Shown one piece after another: positions 34,205 through 46,863 of a stretch of DNA of 48,071 nucleotides. This DNA comes from Dimargaris cristalligena (taxonomy: Eukaryota > Kickxellomycota > Dimargaritomycetes > Dimargaritales > Dimargaritaceae): NCBI GenBank assembly GCA_027576995.1, contig JANBQC010000171.1:1-48071 (forward strand). The letters run 5' to 3'. The notes beneath the pieces are model-generated. The model was not told where the DNA came from. It ran no database searches and saw only the letters and a program-made list of their open reading frames with translations. Made by a program: the position numbers and the translations under genes. The first letter of the stretch is position 1. Every line of letters begins with the position of its first letter.

Positions 34205-34830
34205 AGTATAGGAAAGGCGGTAATGAGGCGGAGTGGGGAAACGATTAGAAAGGCGGCGGGGGAGTTTAGCGGCTGAGTGTATGCTAGGAAATAGTAGGGA
34301 TGGAAGGCCACAAGCTAAAGGGGTTTAAAAAATGGAAGGACTTTGCCACGGCTTATTATGACCAGTTTGCTTAGCGAGGTTCGGCACTCTTTTCCAGTTG
34401 CCTTGCTAATGAAAACGACTTGTGGACTAGGCAACGGCAACTGTTCCGACTTGCCTGGGCACCTCATGGCCCAGACCGGGAACAAGATTCACTCGCCACT
34501 CTATTCCCCCAGGATGAACAGGGCCTATTACACCACTAAGTATTGGTTGCCCTGCCCTGTTTTATGGAGAGCGACGGAGTGGAAGCCCCCCTTCACTTGG
34601 GCCGGTGGGGGGAATTAGCCGGCTGGCTGATTCTGGAGTACCACGCACTTGCTGCGAATCCCCCATTCCCTCATGGTTCAGCTGAAACTGCTAAGTTGCC
34701 TTCAATCGACTAAACTCCCCAAGTTCTTCGCAATCCCATTGATCCATTCGCCTATTTATCACCCTATTGCTTGATTTACCTGTCTACGGATCCCATTTGT
34801 CTTTACCCTCTTACCCCCCTTCTACACACC
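34205..34830. promoter_or_regulatory. Divergent promoter between NUP43-like and NUO9.5
   Basis: 626 bp between outward-reading starts. A 91-codon plus-strand frame (34343-34618) shows no family resemblance and is taken as chance. The sequence just before the NUO9.5 ATG is a pyrimidine-rich leader (CCCTCTTACCCCCCTTCTAC). Confidence 0.45.
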
Positions 34831-35206
34831 ATGTGGGCCTATATCCGCCAAAAGACCTTCGAACAGCCCTTCATTGTCTGGTCCATCGCCATTGGGTTCA
34901 TCTGTAAGTTATTCCGGCCCCGGGACTTACCCTATTGAGTGAATCCCTGCGACTCCGCCGAAGCCCCGGCCAATGGGACGGTTACCCATCACCCTTTGGG
35001 GACCCCTTTACCTATTGCTAACCCCAACCTCCCTATTTTTACCCCCTATTCCACTCGGTTACCTCTTTATTACAGCCCCGGTGGCCGGCCTGTCTATCCC
35101 GTTTATCCGCAACCGCTACTTTGGCTGGACTCCTTCGGTGCCACTGCCCAAGAGCTACCCAGTGCCCGACCGCCCGCGCCGCCAGCTGACCGGCTACGAT
35201 AGCTAA
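34831..35206 (+). CDS. NUO9.5: NADH:ubiquinone oxidoreductase 9.5 kDa subunit (NDUFA3/B9 family)
   Basis: Two exons (34831-34903 and 35076-35206) encode only 67 aa. It is a supernumerary single-helix subunit of mitochondrial complex I. The N-terminus MWAYIRQKTFEQPFIVWSIA leads into one membrane helix (about 15-37, FIVWSIAIGFISPVAGLSI). The fungal signature follows: RNRYFGWTPSVPLPKSYPVP, then RPRRQLTGYDS at the end (compare the YPVP...PRKxLTGYDD end of the Neurospora-type 9.5 kDa subunit). The phase-1 intron (34904-35075, GTAAGT...TACAG) interrupts the helix. Easily missed because of its size. It lies close to two mitoribosomal genes. Confidence 0.85.
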
Positions 35207-37096
35207 ATGCTGGAGACGGGCCCTGGTTGATCGACGCCCGCCCTCTATGCTCTGCCACATTCCCAACCTCCGTTTAGTTGCTTAGAAGCAACATTGGGCA
35301 CCAAACGGGCCAGGCGCCTATTTTCCACCTGACTGTTTTTAGATAAAGTGAGGGCAACTACGAATCCCCAAGTTTGCCCCCACCGTGGCTCTGTATTTCT
35401 TATATTTTTGTTCCATATTGAGGGACGTAACGTGTTTCGATCAATAATCGCTATTTATTACAGCCTCGACGTTGAACTGTTGTTTGGAGTGGAGTGATAT
35501 GGTACACATTATAATGCTGGGTAATGAAGAAAAGGTATGCTTTAAAGATTAGCGATAGTACTATTTTGTGACTGTACAGAAATGGTTGGCATAGTTAGTG
35601 CCCTGTGTTTATAGGCTTGATTAAGTCCCGTTGTTAAGGGGGAGGGCTGGGGAATAGGTTAGATCCCAATGATGCTAATGACCTTTTTAGCGTAGTGCTG
35701 GCTTTCCAGAGTTATTTGGCATAGACCGGGAACGTGGCATCTCTCATAAATATGAAGGAGGGAGGGTGTGGGCTACTTATGGCTTCCTCCATTAATGAAA
35801 AATGCGTTGACGGGGCTCGTAATATGCGAGTGGTAATAGTATTAGTAGTAGTTAGTAGTGGCAGCTGGCTAATTTTAGGGGGGAATGGGCCTTACTCATC
35901 ACGTGACATGAACGCAGGAGTGGCGGCCCGTGTTACTCACACCAAATGCAGTCCAATTGCGCCGTTCTACTTAGGCGAACTGTCCACGCGGAGAGGGGAC
36001 TTTAAAGGAAAGAGAGAGAGAGGGATAGAGAGGATAGGTGAGGATTGATTAATCCACTGCCTAGCAAACGCCGTGGATAATAATTATGCACTGGGTGGTA
36101 AGATCTGGGACCAGCTAGGCGTAAAAAAGGCCCTCCTCTCTCCAGTGGAGTTGGGAGAGACCCATTGCCATTAGAGTATATCCACCCGCCCAAGCCTGGC
36201 TGCCGCAGATACATAGCACATATATCGCAACTTCCCTGCCCCTTTTCCTGTTAATCCGTCCGTACCTTTTCCTGCTTCTCTCTTCTATTCCGTGTCTTCT
36301 TGATTCCAAACTTGCTCGACTCCATCTCACCCGCCTTGTTCAGTATTGAGTAAGTGTTCCGACCCGTACTTACCTCCTCTATCTACCCTGCTCTTTCCAC
36401 CCGGGTAAGAAGAGCCTCTGTCCATACGCTGCTCCTTTGCTGCTCTCCTAACCATCTGAAGCTCGGCCTAGCGCCGCTGGGCAAGTCGAAGGGGGGAAAG
36501 CGACTAGGGGACAGATGTTATGGCACAGGAGGACTACCGAACGGCCTGGGTATTCTTGGGAGTTCGAGGGTTCCCAACCTATCCAACGGGGTCGACGTTG
36601 GCTTGGTGGAGGGAGTTGGCTGTATGCGCATACCTTCTCTACTGACCAGTTGCCCGGTTAAATCCGAGCCTTACCACCTAAGTACTATGATTCCCCCGCC
36701 TCGGATAATACAGCCTATTTCCCCCGGCTGCATACATAATAGGGAGATTGGGCTCCTCCTATGCCCCGCGTGATCTCTCCCACCCTGCTATGACCTTCTG
36801 ACTCGCGATACCTATGCCAACTGTGCCCGTTCCGGGTGAAGTTATTGGCCTTGGACTGCATCTATTTCTTCTCACTGAAAAAAACCTGCGTACTAATCTC
36901 CTTCCCTTTTGATTCACCTTGCTTTTCTTTCTATCCCTTCACCTTCCCGGTTTCCTGCCGAATAGCATCTGACACCCTACCACCACCACCCTCTTTTTTT
37001 TAAAAAATCTACCCCCCATATCCGTCCCCACCACCCATCCCCCTCCTTCCCTAGTTATTGGTCCGTACATCCAATCGAGTATCCGGTTACGCTTTC
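35207..37096. other. Long intergenic region and 5MP leader
   Basis: About 1.9 kb without a supportable coding gene. Low-complexity tracts include (TAG)n-like sequence near 35835-35860 and (GA)n near 36010-36025. Close to the 5MP start the sequence becomes strongly pyrimidine-rich (36880-37055). A GTAAGT at 36350 and a CTAG acceptor at 37051-37054 could bound a 5' UTR intron of 705 nt. Frames of 104 and 139 codons on the plus strand lack similarity. Confidence 0.5.
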
Positions 37097-38374
37097 ATGT
37101 CTTCTCAGCCCACTACTACGTCTCAAAAACCAGCTCTGAATGGTGCGAAAATAAAGACCCGCAAGCGTGAAAGCAAGGCCAATGCCAAGTTCGACCCGGA
37201 GACTTTCCGCGAGCAACTGCTAACTATTATTGACGAAGTCGACCCCAACCAGTTTGATTCCGTCTACGCTAAACTCGACGTTACCGGCAACACCCTTGAC
37301 TACCGTCGCTACGGCGAGCCGCTCTTCGAAATCCTCATCACTGGTGGCATCATTGCTCCCGGCGGTATCATCGAAAAAGACGACGACGTGGAATCCCGCT
37401 ACAACGTGTTTGCCGTCGAAGATTCCGTTGCTGCCATCCAGCCCCATGTTGAGGTCCTGAACAAGCTGATCCGTCGCTACAAGTACCTTCTGCGCCCCCT
37501 CGAGGAAACCCTCAAAAACCTGCTCCAACATGTCAATAAGTTCTCCACGGCGGAGGCCAACAAGCTCTCCATTTTGGTTGCTCTGCTTATCACCCATCAG
37601 CTTATTCCGCTCACCATCGTGACCGCTCTGCTGAACGACCACCTGGTCAAGGAAGGCATTGCCCTGGTATGCCTCACCTCCATTCTCCGCGTCTGCATCT
37701 CTATCCAGGGGGTGCCCCAGCTCGGCCGTTACCTCAAGAAGGGTAAGCTGGACGACCGTCTCATCGAATTCTTCCCCCCCAACAAGCAGGACGAGGAAAG
37801 CTTTGCCCGTCACTTCGAGGTCGAGGATATGAAGGCCGTGGTTGAACTGCACAACAGCATCCGTGAGAACACCCACAAGGCCGAGCTCACCGATAGCGTG
37901 CGCGAAATGATCGAGGAGGAGAAAACCGACACCGAGATCGTGCTCCACCTCAAGAAACTGGTCAAGGAGCACCAGTGGACTGAGTCCGACGTGATTGGCC
38001 TGATCTGGGACGGCATCATGTCCGCCGTCGACTGGGCCACCCGCCCCGAAATCATTGAGAGCCAGACTCTGCGTCAGGTCAAGGACTGGTCCCGCGTGTT
38101 GGCCTTCTTTACCACCCAGCCCCGGACTGAAGTCGAACTGCTGGGCCATGTCCAGGTCTACTGCTACGACAATGCCAAGCTGATGAAGTTCTTCGCTAAC
38201 ATTGTCCGTATTCTGTACGATAACGACGTCCTGTCCGAGAACGCCATTCTGTTCTGGAACGCCAAGGGTGCCAAGCCTCAGGGCAAGAGCATCTTCCTGA
38301 AGCAAATGGAGCCCTTCGTCGCCGCCCTGGAAGAAGCCTCTGATGACGAAGAGGAGGACGAGGAGGAAGAGTAA
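37097..38374 (+). CDS. eIF5-mimic protein (5MP / BZW, W2-domain translation regulator)
   Basis: Intronless, 425 aa; human BZW1/5MP2 is about 419 aa. The ATG at 37097 was chosen because MSSQPTTTSQKPALNGAKIK and the KTRKRESKAN patch align with the family start. LDYRRYGEPLFEILITGGII and APGG (about 72-95) and LIRRYKYLL are diagnostic MIF4G-like segments. The C-terminal W2 domain (about 250-415) includes VIGLIWDGIMSAVDW and AFFTTQPRTEVELLGHVQVY, then a highly acidic tail (DDEEEDEEEE). 5MPs bind eIF2 and eIF3 through W2 and compete with eIF5, tightening start-codon choice. They lack the eIF5 GAP domain, as here. The family is absent from S. cerevisiae. Codon bias to C-ending codons suggests strong expression. 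Confidence 0.92.
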   Translation: MSSQPTTTSQKPALNGAKIKTRKRESKANAKFDPETFREQLLTIIDEVDPNQFDSVYAKLDVTGNTLDYRRYGEPLFEILITGGIIAPGGIIEKDDDVESRYNVFAVEDSVAAIQPHVEVLNKLIRRYKYLLRPLEETLKNLLQHVNKFSTAEANKLSILVALLITHQLIPLTIVTALLNDHLVKEGIALVCLTSILRVCISIQGVPQLGRYLKKGKLDDRLIEFFPPNKQDEESFARHFEVEDMKAVVELHNSIRENTHKAELTDSVREMIEEEKTDTEIVLHLKKLVKEHQWTESDVIGLIWDGIMSAVDWATRPEIIESQTLRQVKDWSRVLAFFTTQPRTEVELLGHVQVYCYDNAKLMKFFANIVRILYDNDVLSENAILFWNAKGAKPQGKSIFLKQMEPFVAALEEASDDEEEDEEEE

Positions 38375-39627
38375 ATCCAGCCTTTGCATCTTCAGCTCTG
38401 TCCTTCCATCATTTCCCCCGCCCTTTGATTCTTTTTATTTTTATTTTCATCTATCCCTATTAATCATGCTCTCGTTCTAGTTACTATCCGAGACGTATTC
38501 CCCCGTACATAAAATGCGTCCTGTTGTAACATTGATTTTTTGTTTAGTATGAGGGGTGCGGCTCAGTCACATCCGGTCTCCCGGATTCCTGCCCATTGAC
38601 CCCCCCCCCATTTGGTGCTGCAGCACTTTTTGCCTGGATTATTTGGCTTTGAGTACCACCTTAGTTCTCTCTAGGTTAGTTGGCTTCACGCCCACCTCTA
38701 CTCATCCATTTCTTCCATCCTTCTTTAAACATTTGGCTGCTTTGGTCAACATTTTTCTCACAATACATACCACCCACCTGTAGGCACTAACTCAGTATAT
38801 TTTTAAGTGACTTTCGAATGGGTAATGGTGGGTCGTGTTTTGAAAACGGAGGGAATAATGGTAGGGTTCTTTGTTTGGTAATTAGCAGCCTTGGGTTGTT
38901 CAGGGTGTAACCAGTATGCTGGTAGGGGGTAGTCAAAATTGGAATCATGGTTAACGGTTATGGATAAATTGATGCGGTTGGCAGTGCCTTGGGTTTCGCC
39001 CCCTGTCAATTAACCCCTCCTTTGAATGACTGTTAAAAATAGAAAGAGTGACCCGGGTGCGGTAAATATCTAGATGAGATGTCTAGTAAGGCGTCGATGG
39101 TAATGCCTCCTTCGGATGCTCTCCACCATAGTCACGTATGCTTCTATAAATCATTTCAAATAAAACGTACCCACACCTTCCCAGCGTATACCAGAGAAAC
39201 CTCAACTCTACAATCTAAACTAGTCGAACAGGGTTTATTCCTGACTGCCAGGGCGGTAGCTATACTAAAGACATGTATGCTATACATAAGCTGTATCTAT
39301 TCAACCCCCCGAAGCCCCTGTAACAAAATGCCAATTTCAAATACCTACCCACGTATTATTCCTTCTACTACCAACACTAGACCCCCCCGTTTTTTTTGAA
39401 TCTCCCCCCTCCCAGTTTACTGTGTTTGACCGACACTTAGTTGGGCTATCTCAATTCACAACACATTTCCTCCCGTTTTCATTCCATTCCCTATTTAGCT
39501 TAACTGGTGAAATACCTCACCACCTTCATTCATATTCCCCCTTTACTTCTGGTGCCCTTTCTTACATTTACACCCTCCCCTCGCATTCCAATTTCTGTTA
39601 ATTTCGAAACGCGTTGCCCCCGACCTC
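38375..39627. other. Intergenic region between 5MP and ARP5
   Basis: About 1.25 kb between two plus-strand genes. The 5MP 3' flank is T-rich (TTCTTTTTATTTTTATTTTC near 38428-38447). A 106-codon plus-strand frame (39079-39399) has no family resemblance. The rest is presumed ARP5 promoter. Confidence 0.55.
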
Positions 39628-42204
39628 ATGACCCACCCCGACGATATGGAGGCCGTTTCGACAACGGTCTACACCATCCCCGAAGGTCCTCCGGAAACCA
39701 CTCTCGCGGTTCCGCGACGCGACTACTATACCACCTGGCACCAAACGGGCGCCCCATTGGTGATTGACTTTGGTTCGTGGCATTGTCGGGCCGGCTGGGC
39801 TAACAACCCCCCGAAGGACGAAACCAACGGCCCTTTGCTCGATTTCGAGAATGCCTACGCTAAATTCAAGGACCGTAAGAACCGTAACGCCAAGCCCGTG
39901 CTCCTGGTCGGAAATGACATGTACACCAACGGTAGCACCCGTCTGCAGAGTAAAACCCCCTTTGACAATGGCATCATCTGCAACGCCGAGCCATTGGAAC
40001 AGATTCTCGACTACGCCCTCCTCCAGCTGGGAATCCAAACTAGCCGGGTGGAGCACCCCATTGTGATGACTGAACCGCTGTGCGCCCCACAGTACCACCG
40101 GCAACTCGTGTCCGAATTACTTTTCGAAGGCTACAATGTGCCCTCGGTCGTTTACGGCATCGACTCCCTGTACAGTTACTACGAGAACCACCGGTCCCTG
40201 GACACCGACGGGTTGGTGATTGCCGCAGGGCATACCAGTACCCGGGCGCTCCCTATCCTGGGGGGCCAGACCCGCTTCGATTTGGGCAAACGCCTGGACT
40301 TTAGCGGCCAGGCCTGTGCCGATACGCTGCTCAAGCTGCTGCAGCTCAAGTACCCCACGCTACCGACCAAGATTTCCCCCTACCAGGCCCAGTACATGGT
40401 GCACCACCACACTTACTTCGCTACCGATTACCGCACCGAGCTGGTTCACTACCGCGATCCGGAGTTTTTGGCCCGCGAGGATCATGTCATCCAGTTCCCG
40501 TTCACCCTTGATATACCCGAGGAAAAATCCGAGGAGGAACTGGCCCGGCTGACCGAGAAGCGGCGTGAACAGATGCGCCGCATGCAGGAAATTGCCGCCA
40601 AGAACCGCTTGGATAAATTGATTAAGAACGAGCAGGACTTGGAGTCCTACCAGCGGGTCAAGGAGGGTAAAGAGACGGAAAGTAAAAGTGCTTATACGGA
40701 GCAGATCCGCGCCCTAGGATTCCGCAGTGAAAACGAAATGGACCAGCAAATCAAAAAGCTCGAACAACTCATCGAGCGGGCCCGCAATAAGGACCTGGGC
40801 GTCGAAAAGGCCGAGGAGGGCCCCCCCAGTTTCCCGTTAGTCGAAATACCGGATGACCAACTCAGCGAGGTGGAGCGCAAAGAAAAGCGGAAGCAGCGCC
40901 TCCTAAAGGCAGGCTACGACGCCCGGGAGCGAGCCCGGCGGGTCAAGGAAGAGGAGCGGCTGCGCAAGGAAGAACAGGAGCAGCAGGAGGTGGATCGCCG
41001 AACCAACGACCTTGAAGGTTGGCTCGAGGAGCTCAAGCGCAAGCGCATCGAACTCATCGATAAAATGACTAAACGGGAGCAACTCAAACAGCAGCTGGCC
41101 GACCGACGGAGCCACATCTCCCAGATGCGTATGAAATCCATCTCGGCACTGGCCTCCAACGACAATAGTGGTGGCGGGGGGGGTTCGGGTATGGTACCTC
41201 CCGGGATGTCCCCGTCCGAATCCATGGTATCGAATGAGACGGGCGCAGCAAGTAGCGGTGCGGCCGCGGCGGCGGGTGGTGGTGCTCGCCGGCGTCGGGT
41301 GGGTGGTCGCGGTGGCGGGCCCTCGGACGATACTTTCGGGGCGGATGATAACGACTGGGCCGTGTACCGGGAGATTAGCAAGGAAGATGGGTCCGACGAA
41401 GAAGAGGAGGAGGAAAACGACCAGCTTCTACTGATCCAATACGAAGAGAAACTGAATCAATACGCACCCACTTACCTGGCCGACTTACTCCAAACCGAAC
41501 AAGAGACCATTCGCAATTCCGTCCTCTACAAGTTCAGCCGCGGTACTAGTGTTATCCCCCCACCCGAAACGCCCGAAGAAACGGAGCAGCTTTACCAAAT
41601 CCACCTCAATGTAGAACGGATCAAGGTCCCCGAGGCGCTGTTCCAACCCTCGATGGTGGGAGTGGAGCAGGCCGGGTTGCTTGAAGTGATTGACGGTATT
41701 TTGAAGCAGCTGAATGCCGCCCAGCGTACCAGTATCAGCAAGGTAGGTCATTTTCTGTTTAACTTGGATGCGATACTTTTATTCTCCTACTGCCGCTAAT
41801 ATAGTTTTAGTGTTATGGTTATCCTACTCACTTATCCTCTATCTTGTATACTATACTCTCCAAACCCAAACCTAACCTATTCTTGCTATTTCCTTGTTTA
41901 TTATTGGGTTAAAATCCGGTAGAATATTTTCCTGACTGGTGGTCCCAGTTTAATCCCCAATCTCCAACACCGCTTACAAACCTCTATGCGGAGTATTCTA
42001 CCTGTCGGAAGCGCACTGAATGTCCATCGAGCCCGCGACCCCATTAACGACGCATGGCGTGGGGCGGCCCGTTGGGCGAGTACCGTTGACTCTAACCTAT
42101 GGAATCAGTACGCCATCACCAAGGCCGAGTACGAAGAATATGGGCCGGCCTATCTTAAAGAGCATGCCTTTGGTAACCGCTATTATCAACCACCAGCCGA
42201 GTAG
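39628..42204 (+). CDS. ARP5: Actin-related protein 5 (INO80 complex subunit)
   Basis: Two exons (39628-41742 and 41923-42204) encode 798 aa. Arp5 is an actin-fold subunit of the INO80 nucleosome remodeller and pairs with Ies6. The actin start is VIDFGSWHCRAGW (about 46-58); LLVGNDMY, TPFDNGIICN, EHPIVMTEPL and GIDSLYSYYEN follow. As in known Arp5 proteins, the actin fold is split by a long charged, coiled-coil insertion (about 290-530; KRREQMRRMQEIAAKNRLDK and ERKEKRKQRLLKAGYDARER). This is followed by a Gly/Ala-rich and acidic stretch (about 510-600, ending DGSDEEEEEEND). Exon 2 restores the C-terminal actin motif NIFLTGGPSLIPNL and ends with NRYYQPPAE. The insertion is where Arp5 grips DNA and nucleosome. 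AATAAA occurs near 42323, within about 95 nt of the opposing RPT1 signal. Confidence 0.93.
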
Positions 42205-42646
42205 TGAACCGTATCGATCGAGTGGAAAGTGACTCTATCCCTATCCCTTCATTATATAAATTATGTGCGAGCCTCCATATAGTCAGAATCAGTATTAGCA
42301 TAACGGGACTATCATGTACATGTAATAAAAAAAAACAAGCAGGGCTTCAGTTAGGTGGCCCACTGCAACTTTCCAGTCCATCTGTCGGTATCATTATAAG
42401 GGGTAATGCCCGCCGTTTATTGCAACCAAGTTGAAAGATTACGGGGGGTAACGAAAACGGGAAAACGGCAATGGAGTTCCGCCAAAGTACACTTGAGAGG
42501 GTAAGAGAAAATTGCGAAAAAGAGAGAGAGGCAAAGAGCGGGATTGTAGATGAGGGGATGGTCAAAATACTGGCCGTCCCCCCTCAAGTAAACAACTGGG
42601 TTAATGGTAGTCAAGGTCAAGCGACATACATTGAGTGGGACCTGGT
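42205..42646. terminator. Convergent 3' flank of ARP5 and RPT1
   Basis: 442 bp between facing stop codons. AATAAA on the plus strand near 42323 fits ARP5, and TTTATT at 42416-42421 gives AATAAA on the minus strand for RPT1. The two 3' UTRs may therefore end only about 100 nt apart. No gene is visible. Confidence 0.6.
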
Positions 42647-44608
<1,962 letters not shown>

Positions 44609-45713
44609 CGTGAAGGCTGGGATGGTATGTGGAAGGGGCTGGAAGACGGGGTAAACGAAGTAGTAATGGTAAAGGGGTAAATGTCGATAACGCGAAATTG
44701 TAAAAAGGCGGAGTTCGAGGAATGCTAATGAAAGAACGGAACGAGTAGTATGGAGTATTGTGATGGGCAACTAGCGGGTATCTGTCCATCTACTCAGGGG
44801 GGGATTGCGGAATGGCTTGAATAAGCGAGTCCCTTTGCGATCTTTCAACTGGTTTGTAAGCGGAGTCTTTGTAAGTCACGGGGTTGGCTGACCCAAGTCA
44901 AGTGGGAGTAGTTCCAAAGATTACGATCGAGTTCCGGATGACCTAGTTTCTATCCCAGAAACCGTTTTATACTGACCCATTAACCATCACCACACCTTAT
45001 TATTCGTAACCTTCGACCATATTGGCCGGGTCTACTGAGTTAGTATATGGTATTTTGGTATCCGCAAAGTCGGCGACCCAGGCCGGACGCAGCAGGTCAA
45101 TTCGTGGTTTCGGGGTTCACTGTACCCTAGTTATTTTCCCCACCAATTTCCGTTGGTATTGGAAAACCATTTCACCTCGGCCGGAGTGGGGCTCCTATAT
45201 ACGACAAGTTGTTGGTGGGATTGTCTCATTCTAATAGTCAACAGTCTAGCTTAGTAGTTGCATTCAGGGAGATGGGAAACTATAGGTACTAGGTATATAA
45301 TGCCAAGCTCAGACAAACCAACCTTTGTATAATAATCTCCAACAGGCAATGTTTTCGTAAAAACATCGACTTTATATACGGCTTACTCTTCCATATACTA
45401 GTATCAGTCGAGGGCTATAGATCTCAATTAATATATTTCGATCATACAATGCTATATTTGAAATGGCATTATACTGGCTGATGCTTAGGAATTCCATCAG
45501 TTTGTCGGGGGAACTACGTTATGCCGCAAATGTTTATTTTGTGGATACAAATTGTTACTGTATTATAGGGTGCACCTCTGATTTAATATAAAGAAGAGAA
45601 CCACGAACTAAAACTATATCCAGGCCAAAATCCTTATAATCCCGAACCAATATATGTTTTATTACGGTAATAAGTTGAGCAGCCAGGTCTGGCTGGGCCA
45701 ACTCCAATTAAGA
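44609..45713. other. Intergenic region upstream of RPT1
   Basis: About 1.1 kb between two minus-strand genes. TTTATT at 45658-45663 (AATAAA on the minus strand) fits the 3' end of the methyltransferase. A short tandem TTAGACAA repeat lies within RPT1 intron 1, at 44335-44352, just outside this region. No gene is recognisable. Confidence 0.55.
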
Positions 45714-46863
45714 CTAGGCTGTGGAGGTCTTTTGCGCCACAAAGCGCAGGCGGGTGTACATAACTGAGTGCCCCCCCGGACGCTGTGTAACAGGTCGAAG
45801 AATCTCCTGAACTTCGTCGAGAATCTTTTCCCGTTCCTCGAGGGTGTCGAATCCCTCAACAAAGGGGGCAGCAAAGGTATTTAACCAACCGCGTACGTCA
45901 CCAGGTAGCGCAGTTATACGGGGGACTAGCTCAATGTATTGAACCTGGAAGCCGTTCTGTTCAAGGAGAGTGCGGTACTCCTGCTCAGTGGGGAAAAACC
46001 ACGGGGATAATGCCTCACCGTCTTGGCCATGGCGGTTGACCACATCGATGAGAGTGGCGTGAATGGCTGTCCTCAGATAATGGTCAAAACCGAAAAGTTA
46101 TGCTCCAGATTTGGATTAATAAAGTGCGATCTGGGCAACTAGTCGCCCGCCATAACCGGAAAAAACCCCATACCCGACGACAAACTCGGTGACTGAACAG
46201 GATTTGGATATGCATACTTACCTGCCACATTAAGGTGCCCCCCCATTTCGCCGATGAACATACCGGATGGCCTTAGGGAGCGGTTTACCTCGCGTACGAC
46301 TTGTCCGGGGTCCCTTTTCATCCAATGCAAAGCTGTTTTTTATGGATTGGGCCCATGCCCATTGGCAAACGATACATCGGTGATCCAGATATTAGTAAAC
46401 CTACCCAAAAAATATAATGTGTTAATGAGCACATTTTTTTTGCAAGGGCTGGCTATTGATAGATTGGCGGACAACAGGTATGTCATCATCCCATCAGTAG
46501 CGCTTTTAAATACCGGTATAATTACATACCCGCGTTGGAAAAGACGACGTCGAATTCTCCATCGCCAACCTGAGCGGCCCGAAGGTTGGAACCATCAGCA
46601 ACCCGAGCATCTTGGCAGCCATTGATTCGCGCCGCTTCGATCATGGCAGAACTCATATCCACCCCAACCACGCGGGCGCACTGGCTCTGAAGGGTGCGAG
46701 TGAGTACACCATCGCCGCAACCTAAGTCCAGAAGGGTTACCTCGGAGTTCAGATGCGGTTGGAGGCGAGAGACAATGCTTTCGGTCAAGGCAGGGACGAA
46801 GCTGGCTTCCTGTTGGTATAGCTGAGGCTTCCAATGGTCCTTGGTGTCGTCAGAGTGAGCCAT
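45714..46863 (-). CDS. SAM-dependent class I methyltransferase (trans-aconitate methyltransferase-like)
   Basis: Three exons (46530-46863, 46222-46332, 45714-46066) encode 265 aa. The class I SAM-binding fold is clear. Motif I is VTLLDLGCGDG (about 42-52), with the ribose-binding acidic residue in VVGVDMS (Asp69). Motif II-like ARVADGSNLRA is followed by motif III-like FDVVFSNAALHWM (across the exon 1/2 junction), where the FSNAALHW form is typical of the Tam and BioC-like group. After GHLNVA, exon 3 gives AIHATLIDVVNRHG, then FFPTEQEYRTLLEQNGF and VRGWLNTFAAPF, as in small-molecule carboxyl methyltransferases. The substrate cannot be determined. It starts MAHSDDTKDHWKPQLYQQEA, where HW-P-LY fits the family start. 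It is read away from the right edge. Confidence 0.85.

Noticed and set aside
36354..36773. 139-codon plus-strand frame upstream of 5MP
   Set aside because: No similarity, a non-coding-like codon pattern, and it lies in the likely leader or intron of 5MP.
37220..38389. 389-codon minus-strand frame opposite 5MP
   Set aside because: It is the antisense shadow of a strongly codon-biased gene (C-ending codons suppress stops on the other strand) and has no family resemblance.
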